DNA from: Armillaria gallica
Taxonomy: Eukaryota > Basidiomycota > Agaricomycetes > Agaricales > Physalacriaceae
Reading direction: 5' to 3'
Length of the DNA stretch: 64,000 nucleotides
Assembly: GCA_037576215.1 (NCBI GenBank)
Contig: JBANDB010000002.1
Coordinates: forward strand, 3,534,001-3,598,000
The notes under the pieces: generated by a model
What the model was told of the DNA's origin: nothing
What the model saw: the letters and a program-made list of their open reading frames with translations, nothing else
Databases searched by the model: none
In this document: piece after piece, positions 24,822 to 34,880 of the stretch
Numbering within the stretch: the stretch's first letter is position 1
Layout: every line of letters begins with the position of its first letter
Position numbers and translations under genes: made by a program

Positions 24822-27482
24822 TCACTTACAACGGCGCATGACGTGTCGATCCAGAAACTCTTCCGAGGCTTTCTCCAGTGCCGCTGACGTTTTCGGAGCG
24901 TCCCGCCACAGCTTCAGCGACCTTTTCCACTCTGTTTGATTCTCACACTTGAACTCTCCGCCAAGATACCTTGCGACACGCTGCTGATACCAAGTTTCAG
25001 CGTCTGAACTCCAAAAACCGACGTCCATCCCGCATCCTCGCCAACTTGCATCCTTAGGAAACCACGAGACATGTTCTGTCAGTCTCCCTCGTCCGTCATC
25101 CCTTCCTCGTTTCTTGCCCTGACCTTCCTCTCGTTCCACCTTGTAGACGCCGCAAATCACGTCTATTTGGTCCTCTGTCAATTTCTCATCCCACAGTTCA
25201 TCACCGTCAGCCGTTCGACGATAATCCCCAACTTCCGTCACCCTCGACGTTGGTCCTGACGTCACGTACGATTCCTCCGTCTCCTCCAATGCTAATCTCC
25301 AAATCACCCCGCCATGCTTGAGAGCCGCTCGCACCACCTCCCCACTTCGGAATAACTGGCGCCGCCTTCCCACATAACTCTGGTAATCTTCCATGTTCGG
25401 CTGGAATCCCTTCAGCCTGTATGGAATGCGTTCCGTGGCCCTCACTGTGGTCCTAGGGCCTGCCTGTCCTGAGCGCAAACGCTTGCAAGTAGACAGTCTC
25501 ATACCCCAGGTGCACAAATATTCCGCGAGCGCGTCCAAAGTGTGTGCACTCCGCTGACGTAGGGCCATCATCGCTGTTGACGCCCTTTCCACCACCAACT
25601 CGTAGTCTTTTTCTTGACCGTCGGTGATGCTATAGACGCGTTCGTCTCTCCCAGCCAAAACGACCTTCACCACCTTGAATGCAGATCCATTGAGTCTACT
25701 TCCGACGTACTTAGGACATGAAGGATTCAAGTCCAGCCACCCCGACGGTAGCCGCTGGGAAGTCCCTCGTGCAACCAGTCCATCCACCAGCACTGCTAGG
25801 TCCTTCTCCGCAATACGATCGTCCGCATCTCGGGCCGCATTTTGGCTGCATAGTGCCGTTTTGCACTTCCGCACTTTCTGGACCTCGACGGCAGTCAGCT
25901 CTGGCTGGGAGGATTGGGCCACGGGAGGGTGAATGCCATGGTACAGCCGCAGGACGTCCTCCAGACTGCCTGAACTGAAGTCGATCGGTTGGAGACTCTC
26001 CAAATCGCACCCAGTTAGGCGCCTTCCCATGCTCTCCGTGTCGACTGAGGGTTCGTCTCTCCTCTGGTCGGCTGGCGCCTCGCCGTCAGTGTAGAGAAGA
26101 TCGTCGTCGTCGTCGTCGTAGTCGCCACCCACTACATCTGGCACACTCGGATCGAACTCGTAGTTTAAATCCCACTCGTTCCGAAACCCGTCGTATCGAC
26201 GCTGGGTCGGTTTGAATTCCATCCAGGCATCCTCCACTTGCCCGCGATACACATGCCATCGCAGAAGATAGCCTTTATCCTCGTCCTTGGACCACATGAA
26301 CACTGCGGCCCCCTTCGACCCCGGCACCTTCTGCTTGGCGCCGACCTCCTCTCGCTGAAGTCGAGTCTGACGAGCCTCTGGGGTTTCCTTCTCCTTGAGG
26401 ACCGCATTTTTGGCCTCTCGGCGTGCAAAGAAGTCCTGCCATGACTCTCGCAAACGTTGGCCATGATGCTTGTCGGTTTTCCCCACAGGTTCGTAGACGA
26501 TTTTGGGGCCCTCTGTGGGGGGCGGCAAAGGCGCTGGAGCCGTCCATTCCACTTGCATGGGTTGAGGTGGATCATCGTTACCCCAACCCTGGACCACTGG
26601 GAAGGCAGGAGCACCCCAGGGCTCGGTTATCTCCTCGGCAGGTGCAGAGTTGTGGAACCTGGATGTGTGGGGTAGGTCTCGCAGACCTAATGGTACTCTG
26701 GGACGCGAGGGGGCAAATGACGCGATCTCCCGGTGGTCCCACGCTCGTGATTGTTCGTCTGAGGACGGAAAGTATTGGCGAAGATCGTCTGGCCCGCTCC
26801 AGCTCCTCTCCAGCCGTCCCCAAGCGAACCAAAGTGGAATGCGCGCCTGGATGAACCGCTCAAACGCGTGACCAAAGTCGCACTGTTCGACGTCCACGAA
26901 AACCCCCACTCGCTCCAGTCCAGTGACCTCCACATCTGCGGACGCGCTCGTCCGAAAGCCCTCCCCTCCCCGCGCCACCCAGCTCTCCAAAAAAAGGTCG
27001 GCGACATGCCGTCCAAAATGTGGCAGAGCTATCTCCTCCCAGAAGTCTCTCTGTCGCGCGGCGCTGTAGGCAATCTCTGCTAACAGAAGTATGAAGGCCG
27101 CTCTGGATCTGATAATCTTCCTGGTCAACCTTCGATCGTCCTCGTCGCCATGTCCGTACCCGTACCGAACCGGCTCTGGCCAACTGAATGGCGGGGGTTT
27201 CAGACCCGACGTGGCTGATCGCGTCAAGGTCCTCATTTTCACTAATAACGCCTCCAGTTCGCGCCACTCGTGGAACACTTCAGGGCGTAGGTACCACTGT
27301 TTGCCTTTGAGCTCAAGCGGGACGCTGCCGTGGTGATAGTTCAGGCAGCGGAGTAAGCGGCAGCGACAGGCGGCATAGGAATCCACAGGCACTAACGCTT
27401 GATACGGGATGGAATTGATTGACCAGAGGCGCTCCAGATAGATACCCGGTTCGCGGGGGAATCCATGAGAAGGGTCTGCCAC
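24822..27482 (-). CDS. Element-borne protein of 886 residues, unknown function
   Basis: A single uninterrupted open frame, unusual here because nearly every other gene has many introns. It starts MADPSHGFPREPGIYLERLW. The N-terminal 200 residues (VPVDSYAACRCRLLRCLNY; FHEWRELEALLVKMRTLTR) resemble, from memory, the start of a large multi-copy family of hypothetical proteins in Agaricomycetes. A segment FVDVEQCDFGHAFERF near residue 210 is followed by IPLWFAWG. The centre is Pro-rich and charged, with an Asp run coded by a GTC/GAC microsatellite near 26105. The C-terminal third is mixed and ends LDRHVMRRCK. No catalytic motif or membrane segment is recognised. It points the same way as the transposase and ends next to the left repeat cluster. 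The gene is secure; its function is open. Confidence 0.82.
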   Translation of the reverse strand: MADPSHGFPREPGIYLERLWSINSIPYQALVPVDSYAACRCRLLRCLNYHHGSVPLELKGKQWYLRPEVFHEWRELEALLVKMRTLTRSATSGLKPPPFSWPEPVRYGYGHGDEDDRRLTRKIIRSRAAFILLLAEIAYSAARQRDFWEEIALPHFGRHVADLFLESWVARGGEGFRTSASADVEVTGLERVGVFVDVEQCDFGHAFERFIQARIPLWFAWGRLERSWSGPDDLRQYFPSSDEQSRAWDHREIASFAPSRPRVPLGLRDLPHTSRFHNSAPAEEITEPWGAPAFPVVQGWGNDDPPQPMQVEWTAPAPLPPPTEGPKIVYEPVGKTDKHHGQRLRESWQDFFARREAKNAVLKEKETPEARQTRLQREEVGAKQKVPGSKGAAVFMWSKDEDKGYLLRWHVYRGQVEDAWMEFKPTQRRYDGFRNEWDLNYEFDPSVPDVVGGDYDDDDDDLLYTDGEAPADQRRDEPSVDTESMGRRLTGCDLESLQPIDFSSGSLEDVLRLYHGIHPPVAQSSQPELTAVEVQKVRKCKTALCSQNAARDADDRIAEKDLAVLVDGLVARGTSQRLPSGWLDLNPSCPKYVGSRLNGSAFKVVKVVLAGRDERVYSITDGQEKDYELVVERASTAMMALRQRSAHTLDALAEYLCTWGMRLSTCKRLRSGQAGPRTTVRATERIPYRLKGFQPNMEDYQSYVGRRRQLFRSGEVVRAALKHGGVIWRLALEETEESYVTSGPTSRVTEVGDYRRTADGDELWDEKLTEDQIDVICGVYKVEREEGQGKKRGRDDGRGRLTEHVSWFPKDASWRGCGMDVGFWSSDAETWYQQRVARYLGGEFKCENQTEWKRSLKLWRDAPKTSAALEKASEEFLDRHVMRRCK
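26104..26121 (+). repeat. GTC trinucleotide microsatellite inside the 886-residue gene
   Basis: A run of consecutive GTC units on the plus strand codes an Asp run (YDDDDDD) on the minus strand. It is a simple-sequence tract likely to vary in length. Confidence 0.8.
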
Positions 27483-28234
27483 ACCTGCTGGAACCGGCGC
27501 CAGATGCGAGGCTCCAATTAGGACGAACAGGCGCCCATCGACTGTACCGACGGCTCTGCGAGCTACAGCAGAACTGCTAGACCGTCAGTGGATCTGTCAC
27601 GCTCTCAAAAACAGCCTAACCGACCTGGTTGGAGCATGTATGCTGTCACTTTCATCGTGAGCACTCGTACTAGCCTGGGGAGCCATCTGCAGCAGGAGGA
27701 ATTCGTTCTCTACCAAAGACTAACTTCGGTAAGAGCTCGCGAAGCAGTCCAACGCCAGCTTCAGTCTAACTGCAGCAAGGCTTTTGATTGCTTTCGTATC
27801 CTGCGCTGCCGCACACGCTCCAATGTCTACACGTTGGATTGTGGGTGTGGTGGGGTGGCTATCCAGATGCCGGTGACTTAGGAAAATTCGGGCTCCTCGT
27901 ATTCAAACTCCGATCGGCCTCTGAATCAAACAAGACCATCGTATCGATTTTGCTTCCGCGGGACATTGATCTCTCTCTAAGTACCAGCCGTTGTGTGGAC
28001 GACGGCGGTATTTCGACGGGTGCCCGCCATTGTGTAGACGATGGTGGCACTTTCCCTTCTACATGGGGTTGGATATAACCAGCTGTGTGGACGGCTAGAC
28101 TATCCCCCATTCTCCTCCACAGGTGCCACCCTCCCTCCCCACAGATCTCCCGCTGTGTAGACGGCGGTACGGCCTCATCTCCCTTCGAAGTACTTCCAAA
28201 GGCCCACCTTCTCCTCACAAGATACCCGATTACT
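27483..28234. promoter_or_regulatory. Upstream region of the 886-residue gene with four small imperfect palindromes
   Basis: About 750 bp between the 886-residue gene and the 3' end of the KDZ transposase. It contains four copies of an imperfect palindrome around TGTGTRGAC, each flanked by short complementary arms: near 27988-28006, 28025-28046, 28079-28096 and 28149-28168. Two have arms of the type CCG...CGG and one CCAT...ATGG. No ORF in the stretch looks coding. The role is unknown; a protein-binding array is one possibility. Confidence 0.55.
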
Positions 28235-30521
28235 TCATGTCGGCGGCTGTATCAATTGAACTGGCGCTCTCAGCACTGACTCGGGCGCTAGTACTGGCGC
28301 CTGCCCTTGCTCCTCCAATTTCACCACCACCGCTCGGTTTCTCATGACGATCATCTCGTCCAAATAGAACGTGTAGCTGGCTATCGTGTTAGAACACCTC
28401 AGCACCACGGGTAGCCCCACTCACCGCGCGCGAGACATCTCCCGGACGATGGGATGATATCCTCCAAACCAGCTGTTGGCCTGCTCTGCAGCTGAAGCGT
28501 TAAAGCGCCACTTCTTACCCCCCTTACCGTCGTCCATGATGAGCTCCGGGAATCGTGATGGGAGGCACCACCGGCGGCAGAACTCGTCAGTTTCTTTGTG
28601 AGACTGCGCGTGCCACGTCTCAACGACCATACCCGTCTTGTTATAGTAAGTATCCCTCTGCTTCCATAGATGCCGGAGCATCTGACAATTGTTATCGTAG
28701 AAAATGTAGCTGGGGAGACAGTTCGGATATTGGGACGTTGGAAAGGTAACTTTGAGAAAGTCCTGGTTGTTATTGTGTCAGTATCTTCATCCTCTACAGC
28801 GCGGACGCTAGCTCACATTACAGGATTCCAGACCCTCTGCATGATAGAAGGTGCAACGCGATACGATGACGCCGCATGGTCTAACAAAAAGTTGCTCATT
28901 GTGCGTCCATTTCCTGTTTAGTCGCCCTATAATTGTACTGAGAACCTTATGAGCAGCCAGTAGAGTGCCGACATTGGCTTGATACGAGTCTGACGACGCG
29001 CCCTCTGCCGCGGACGGGCGAGACTCGACGACGTTCACCCGGTCCCCATCCTCGCGCGTGTCGCGGGGGCGCCTCAAATACCGAGAGACCAGTTCGCGCA
29101 TGCCCTTGTGCGTCCGCCTCCTCAGCTCGAGCTCTCGTTCGCGATGCGCCGGGGTCGAGCACGCCAGGGACTTGTCCTTTTTTTCTGGCGGCAATTGGCA
29201 CTCCTTGACGAAGCACTTATCCTTCCGATCCGAATGCTGAGGGCAGAACCTATCCTTGGGTGTGAGAAGGTCAATTCGGCATATACCTGCCTCTGAAGCG
29301 TCGACAGAACAACATGTGTGGCCCATCGTAGTGCCATCCATCACGCCAGCGTCCACAGCGTCTGCGTGGAGGGGTCAGTGTTCAGTCTATGCGGTCGCCA
29401 AATACGCACATATCTTTCCATCGGGTCCCTCAATCAGATGCATGCACTTTTTGCATCGGTGAGCCCACAATTCCTGGCCGGTTCCAATCATCCTCTTGTT
29501 TCTGTTGTCGAGCGCTTCTACCAAACGTTCGCGTTGGGCGCCTGCATGGGGGAGTTCCAGAGGTACATGGCGGTTGTATGCGTCCATGAGAACAGCGTGA
29601 AGAAAAAATGCTTCGTAGACCGTTTGCATATCCAATTTCTGGTGATATCGGAAGTTGTTGGGAACCTGGGTCGCCGGGGTCGCCAAGCCGTCGTTGTACC
29701 ACTGCGCGATACCGGTTGCGGAAGCACTGACGGCGCCGTGTCAACACTCGTGATTTAATCCCCCGGCTTCACACTCACTGCAAAGTGACCATCATCTCTC
29801 GAAACACGTTGATTAGCTTCACTTCGACAAAGGTGGTGTCCTCGACTTCCAAGATGTCAGGAATCTCATCGTGGAACACGCGTTTGGCATCGGTCTTGCT
29901 GGCATTCTGCACCTTGTAGTTGGGAGCGTAGCGTGTTTTGCACTCTGCAAGGGGGAGGATCAGCGCGTGCGCGGCTTACTGCGTGAAGATATGACCCACT
30001 GCGGCAGTAGTAGCTCTTCACAAAGATGGGTAACACACCACGCGCCACGGTGTACAACCGGGCTTCCCTCACGGTATCTGCGTCTAGATATCGGCCATCG
30101 CAGCACTTGGGCGGTTTATCTGGCAGTCGGTGTGCTCCTGAAGGTGGTCCATCAGTCCATCATGGCGTTCAGCAGCGAGGAACAGACCGATATTGTGGTC
30201 GGCTCCATGCCTGCGAAAGGCGTCGTCATCCTCTGAACGGATCGAGGTAGGCAGGAGGTATATCAAAGCGCGGAACCTCAACCAGCAGTCAGCGACGAGA
30301 TGCTTGGGCAGGCCCAGCGATGCGGCGAGAAATTTCTCCTCATTCTCCCCCAGGTGCTCCGCCGAAAGCTCATACGATGCCGGTGCGATCCTGCGAGCGA
30401 GCCGAAAGAATTGCAGTAGCTGGGTCCACGACAATGCTCGCCCTAATTCACAATCCTGTGGGAGGATCTGTGTCAGCCGGGCGAAAACCCAAGCGGCCGA
30501 GACGTCGGGCTGAGTGTTCAT
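28235..30521 (-). CDS. KDZ-superfamily transposase with CxC5/CxC6-type cysteine clusters
   Basis: DDE/RNase-H-fold transposase of the Kyakuja-Dileera-Zisupton group. Seven exons with canonical junctions (30188-30521, 30000-30137, 29779-29944, 29410-29726, 28817-29361, 28425-28762, 28235-28376) give an open frame of 659 residues. The N-terminus starts MNTQPDVSAAWVFARLTQ, like CxC5 proteins. A cysteine cluster reads YYCRKCKTRYAPNYKV. A CxC6-like segment reads MDGTTMGHTCC, then KDRFCPQHSDRKDKC. The core follows: RKWTHNEQLFVRPCGVIVS, IFYDNNCQML, AQSHKETDEFC and FNASAAEQANSWFGGY, ending near FYLDEMIVMRNR. Candidate catalytic acids are the Asp of MDG, the Asp of FYDNNC and the Glu of AAEQ; this assignment is inference. 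The start at 30521 was preferred to an in-frame ATG at 30602 because the extra residues do not resemble the family. No break was found, so the enzyme may be active. Confidence 0.92.
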
Positions 30522-30644
30522 ATATAGGGTGAGTAGTCCCGCCTTTTTTTTTTTTGGTTGGGATGGCGCGCTGACGTAAGGGCAGGTGAAACATTGCACC
30601 ATTGCTACGGGTACTAATTATTACTGGTACTACGAAGGATGTAA

Positions 30645-33600
30645 CTACTCTGACTCCCCCTCATCGGAGGCGTCATAATCGTAGGACACGGGGTTCGACC
30701 GACGTTCGTCGAGGAGGTTGGGAAGCGGCCCCAAAAGGACTTTGAGCTTCTTGGTGATAGTGTTGGCCCCATGCCATTGGGTGGTAGCGGCCGCGTCTGT
30801 GGCGTTCTCATTCTCTGTCTTTCGACGCTTTTTGTTCACAGGAATAGGGTCCTCGAACTCTCCGTCGATCTTCAGGCGGCCCATGAGCGCATCGACGCTG
30901 GCCTTCTCTGCATAACGCCCGATATCCCGCATCGCCATCAGCCACATGAGGCTACAATTGAAGTACTCCCTCCAATGGTCCATGGAAATGGCCAGGTTAT
31001 GATTCTCTGAAACCTTGTTAGCTCGGGGTAGTAATAATGAAACAGTGAGGACGCACTAGCGGGGGCAAGCTTCCGTCGAGCAAAGTCACCAATCTTGGCA
31101 TGGCGCATTTGCTCCCACATGACTACAGCGAGCTCGAGCGTTTCACGGATAGGCATGCCCTTTTTCATGGGCCGCTTAAAGGCTGCACTGAGGTCCTGGC
31201 GCTCTTTCAAACCCAAAGCATCCAGGAATGCAAAGATGATGGTACGGATAGCTTCTCGGGACATCGGCTTCTGCACAAGAGGCGGTCAGAGATAGTTGGC
31301 CGTCACTTTATCCCCAGTAGCCACATACTTGCTTCACTACCTTGCCTTGAGCCGGGTGGCGGCGAACACTGCGTTTGTGCTTGACTTTGACCTCAGAGAT
31401 GGCGATAGACTGATCTGACACGGCCAGATGCTGTATCGCAGGGGCGATGCTATATAATGGCCTGTCAACCCCGACCAGTCTGGCGTCCGCCACAGGCGAT
31501 TGAGCACGACTTCCTGCCAAAGCGACAACAAAACGCGTGGGGGAGATGGCCTTTGGTGAGGCGTTCAGCCAAAAGATGTAGTGGAGGGGAGGGAGACGCA
31601 CTTTGAAGTGGGACATCCGTTCGCTCGATGGGTGGGAGTACTGGACACTGTTCACCCACCTATCGGAATGCACGCGTATCATGCATTGGAGTTCATTGTG
31701 ATCGCTCACAGGTACGCCGACAAATGAGCTGTGATTGTGAAATTGCGGCAAGGCGCCGGTCCACTTCTCGTCGCTTTGCCGTTGCATGAGAACGCCGAGG
31801 TAGTTGTCAGCCTGAAGGTCGTTCTCGTCGACTAGGAACAGACAAAGATAGTAATGAGCTGAGGGCACGGTTAGTCTGAGGGCATGTGAGGAATTCTCAG
31901 AGTCTTACCCCTGCGTGGTGGAGGGAGATGAAAGTAGCGGGCGACTTTGAATAGCAGGCGGTCTGCAGGTATGTGTATAATGCCGTCGTGGATGATCCAG
32001 TTACTGAATTTCAGCTGCAAGGTGGAATCTGTGTTGTCCCGGAGATCATAGACCACGGTTTTTACTGCAGCAACGGATGAGGGGCAATGGCGCGAAGGAT
32101 GCGGTAAACACCCACCGCATATGGCGCGGCTTAGTTGTGCCGGCTCCTTGGGCAGCCTTGGATCTTCTTCGAAGGGGCTTACATAGCAACCCTCCCTGCT
32201 GTCAGTGATAGCTGTCTGCGGTGGGTAAGACAAGGCGCGCCTGCAGGCCTTCACACTTACATAGAAATGGTTCATGACTCGTTGCCTGCTAAACCAGGAC
32301 TCTGCTCTTTCTTCGAAGCGCACGTACACATAATACTCTAAGGGAGCAGCCTGCATAAGTGGAACCCAGACGGCTCCGATGTGATCTTCGAAACCGATAA
32401 GAGCCCCTGGGAGGGACAATCGCATGGAAGCGTGGTCGGTGAGATCCCCAGTTGCCACCAATCGAGCGAGCCTGGAAGGGGTGGACAGGAAGACCGCAAT
32501 GCGTGAGCCGTCTATGGAGGCATTAGCGTCTGTTGAGTAGCAATTGCAGGCCGCGACCTACCGCCGGGTGCTGGACAGGCCCACAGCTGAGGGATCTGTT
32601 GGAGGAGATCGCTGAGGTCCATGTAAATGCAGTCATGCATGGGTCGCCAGGGTGTTGGGATGACCGGTTGCACATAGCGGAGGCGGGCCGAATCGACAGG
32701 TACCACAGCAGCTTGGGTTTGGTTGGCCGCGACATGGCGATGGATGGTGACTAATTTGAGACATTGAGTTATGAAACAGTGGGCTCGGATTGCTTACCTT
32801 CAATAGGGGTGCCGGGCAAAAATGCATGGACGCGCGAAAGGGGCATAAAGGTCTGCTCCTTATCGTCACTCTGAGCCGCTCCAGCTTGAGATGCGGCGTG
32901 AGCAGATGGCTCCTCGCTGGCGCTGGAATCATGAGAGTCGCCCCTGTTTGTCTGGATAAGCTGGTCGCTTTCGGTGTCACGGTCAGCAGCGTCTGATCGC
33001 TCGCCATCACTGCTATCGGGGTCTCCGCTCGACGTGTCGTCTTGCTCGCCGTCGTCTTCCTTGTCACCTGGCTCATTCGACTCCTGTGGCCGATTCGGCA
33101 TGCCTCCCTGGCCGCTGCAGTCGTCACCTTCCCTGGCGTTATCACGTTCCCCTTCGCTTGACTGCTCCAAGCCTCGAAAGGGCTTGTTTGGATGGCCCTC
33201 ATTTTCAGAGAGACTGCCATCTTCAACTGGTGATTCCATTTTTGCCTGGTTTATCCTGTCATGCTCACCATTATCTTCACTAGATCCACCCATGGCTACA
33301 TCTGGAGGACCACTGGCAACAGCGTCGCTCTCACAACCGTAGCCATCATCAGAATCCTCAACGAGAATGCGTGGCTGATCTTCGACGGGGGAATACACCC
33401 CATCATTGCTAAAGAATCTCGGCTCATCGAAGTTGAGCGGATTCAAATCAGGCGGCCAATCTAATTCCATGGGGGCGGCTGGATTCTCATAGTCGGGGGA
33501 TAAAACCTGGCCGTACAGAGGTGACTGCGGGTCGGCTTGGGTGTATGGCGGGTAGCAGAATCGGGGCAATGGCTGGGGACTTGGCGGGGCCGTCTCTTGT

Positions 33601-34553
33601 TCGGATGCTGAGGAGGAAGAGTAGGAGACCAGAAGCTTCAATCCTCCATCGTTATCTGGGGACTTGGGTCGTTCGGCAGCCACAGGCGAGGCACTCTTCT
33701 CTGGCGGTTGAGCTGCCGTCGAGTGGCCTTCTGTGCCTGTAGGCTGGGCTGAAGCTGAGTGGGAAGATATGGTTGGGGCAGGGGGTCCTTTGGCAGGTGC
33801 AGGGGAGGGGCTCTTCTCCGGCGGTTCGACTGTTGTCAAGTTGCTCTCAGGGCTTCCTGGATGGAGTGAGGCTGAACGGGTAGGGAGTCTTGGCGATTTA
33901 GGTGCCTCAGGAGGCGCAGGCAGAGAACTCTTCTCCGGCGGTTGGACTGCCGTCGAGTTGCTCTCAGCAGCCCCAGGCTGGATTGAGGCTGAACGAGATG
34001 GGATGGCTGGTGATGGAGGTCCTTCAGCAGCGGCTGGGGAAGCACTCTTCTCCGGCGGTTGGACTGCAGTCGAGTTACTCTCAGCACCTCCAGGATCAAG
34101 TGAGACTGAAGGAGAAGGGACGTTCGGTGGAGGCTGCGCAGGAGTGCCGATAGGTTCGGGAGTAAGCGATGAGGGGGGAGTCAAGAGCTGAGGTCGTGAT
34201 CAGATAGATGAGCGCATACATGAGCAGGGAGCCTACCTCAAATGGACGCAGTTCTGGATGGTTTTCAAGGAAGCGAGCGACTGCGGCTGTGGGTCTATCT
34301 GCCTCATTAACGGTGTCGCTGATCAATGCATCCCAGTGAATGACCAAGCCTGCATCGGTCACCATCTGCAGCAATTGGTCGCGGTTGCGAGGGAGGCGTC
34401 GGATAGTTTTGCTAAGCTGGCCTCGCATCTGCCCTACCAGAACCTAGAGGCGCAATGAATTGAGATGCACTGGCAAAAGGTGTGGCTTACCTTGAGCTGG
34501 TATGCGGTAAGACGTTCAAAGAAATCAAGTGTATATTCATCGATTGGTGGCAT
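30645..34553 (-). CDS. Large proline-rich element-borne protein, unknown function (about 1,150 residues)
   Basis: About ten exons joined by canonical 45-60 nt introns. It starts MPPIDEYTLDFFERLTAY at 34553, and the next exon reads KTIRRLPRNRDQLLQMV, a short helical N-terminal domain. A long disordered part (34180-32770) holds four tandem copies of a roughly 35-39 residue unit around STAVQPPEKSASP, then an acidic, Ser-rich stretch. The C-terminal half is globular: TPWRPMHDCIYMDLSDLL, GALIGFEDHIGAVWVPLM, CYVSPFEEDPRLPKEP, HDGIIHIPADRLLFKVARYF and MSREAIRTIIFAFLDALGL. It ends in a basic NKKRRKTEN and an acidic tail (stop 30645). I recognise no domain. It is divergent from the GRF-finger gene across about 330 bp. 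Exon joins were checked at nine introns and keep frame, so it looks intact. Confidence 0.78.
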
Positions 34554-34880
34554 TTTTGATAGAGAGCTGATGCGCTGGAAGCAGGATGTGTTGGTAGCAG
34601 ACGGAGGGTGGACTGAAAGTACGTGACCGCTTTTTGAGGTGGTTTGCCTGGTTTTTTTTGACTAGATGTACAGCTCGGGAATTCCGGGAATGTCCACGGT
34701 ATTGATTGAGTAAGGGATTGCCAAACAACTGACGGTAGTCACGTGCTTTTATGTTGCGCTGAACTTGTGCTAATTCCTGCCCTCGTCGCAGCAGAGACGG
34801 CATCTTCAGATGAATTTTCTAACTTGTGGTATGAATCTACAATGGGGCTGATATAAGCAGTGTTTGTTTGGACAGCGACG
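34554..34880. promoter_or_regulatory. Divergent promoter region inside the element, with one RTCTKCAGAY motif
   Basis: A 327-bp spacer between two divergent cargo genes. It contains one perfect ATCTTCAGAT at 34802-34811, the only full copy of the subterminal motif in the gene core of the element. It may serve as a promoter element or mark a junction between nested elements. Confidence 0.45.

Noticed and set aside
29302..29333. Extra short introns in the KDZ transposase around 28930 and 29290
   Set aside because: The candidates are about 32 nt and break the frame, whereas reading through keeps the family motifs in frame.
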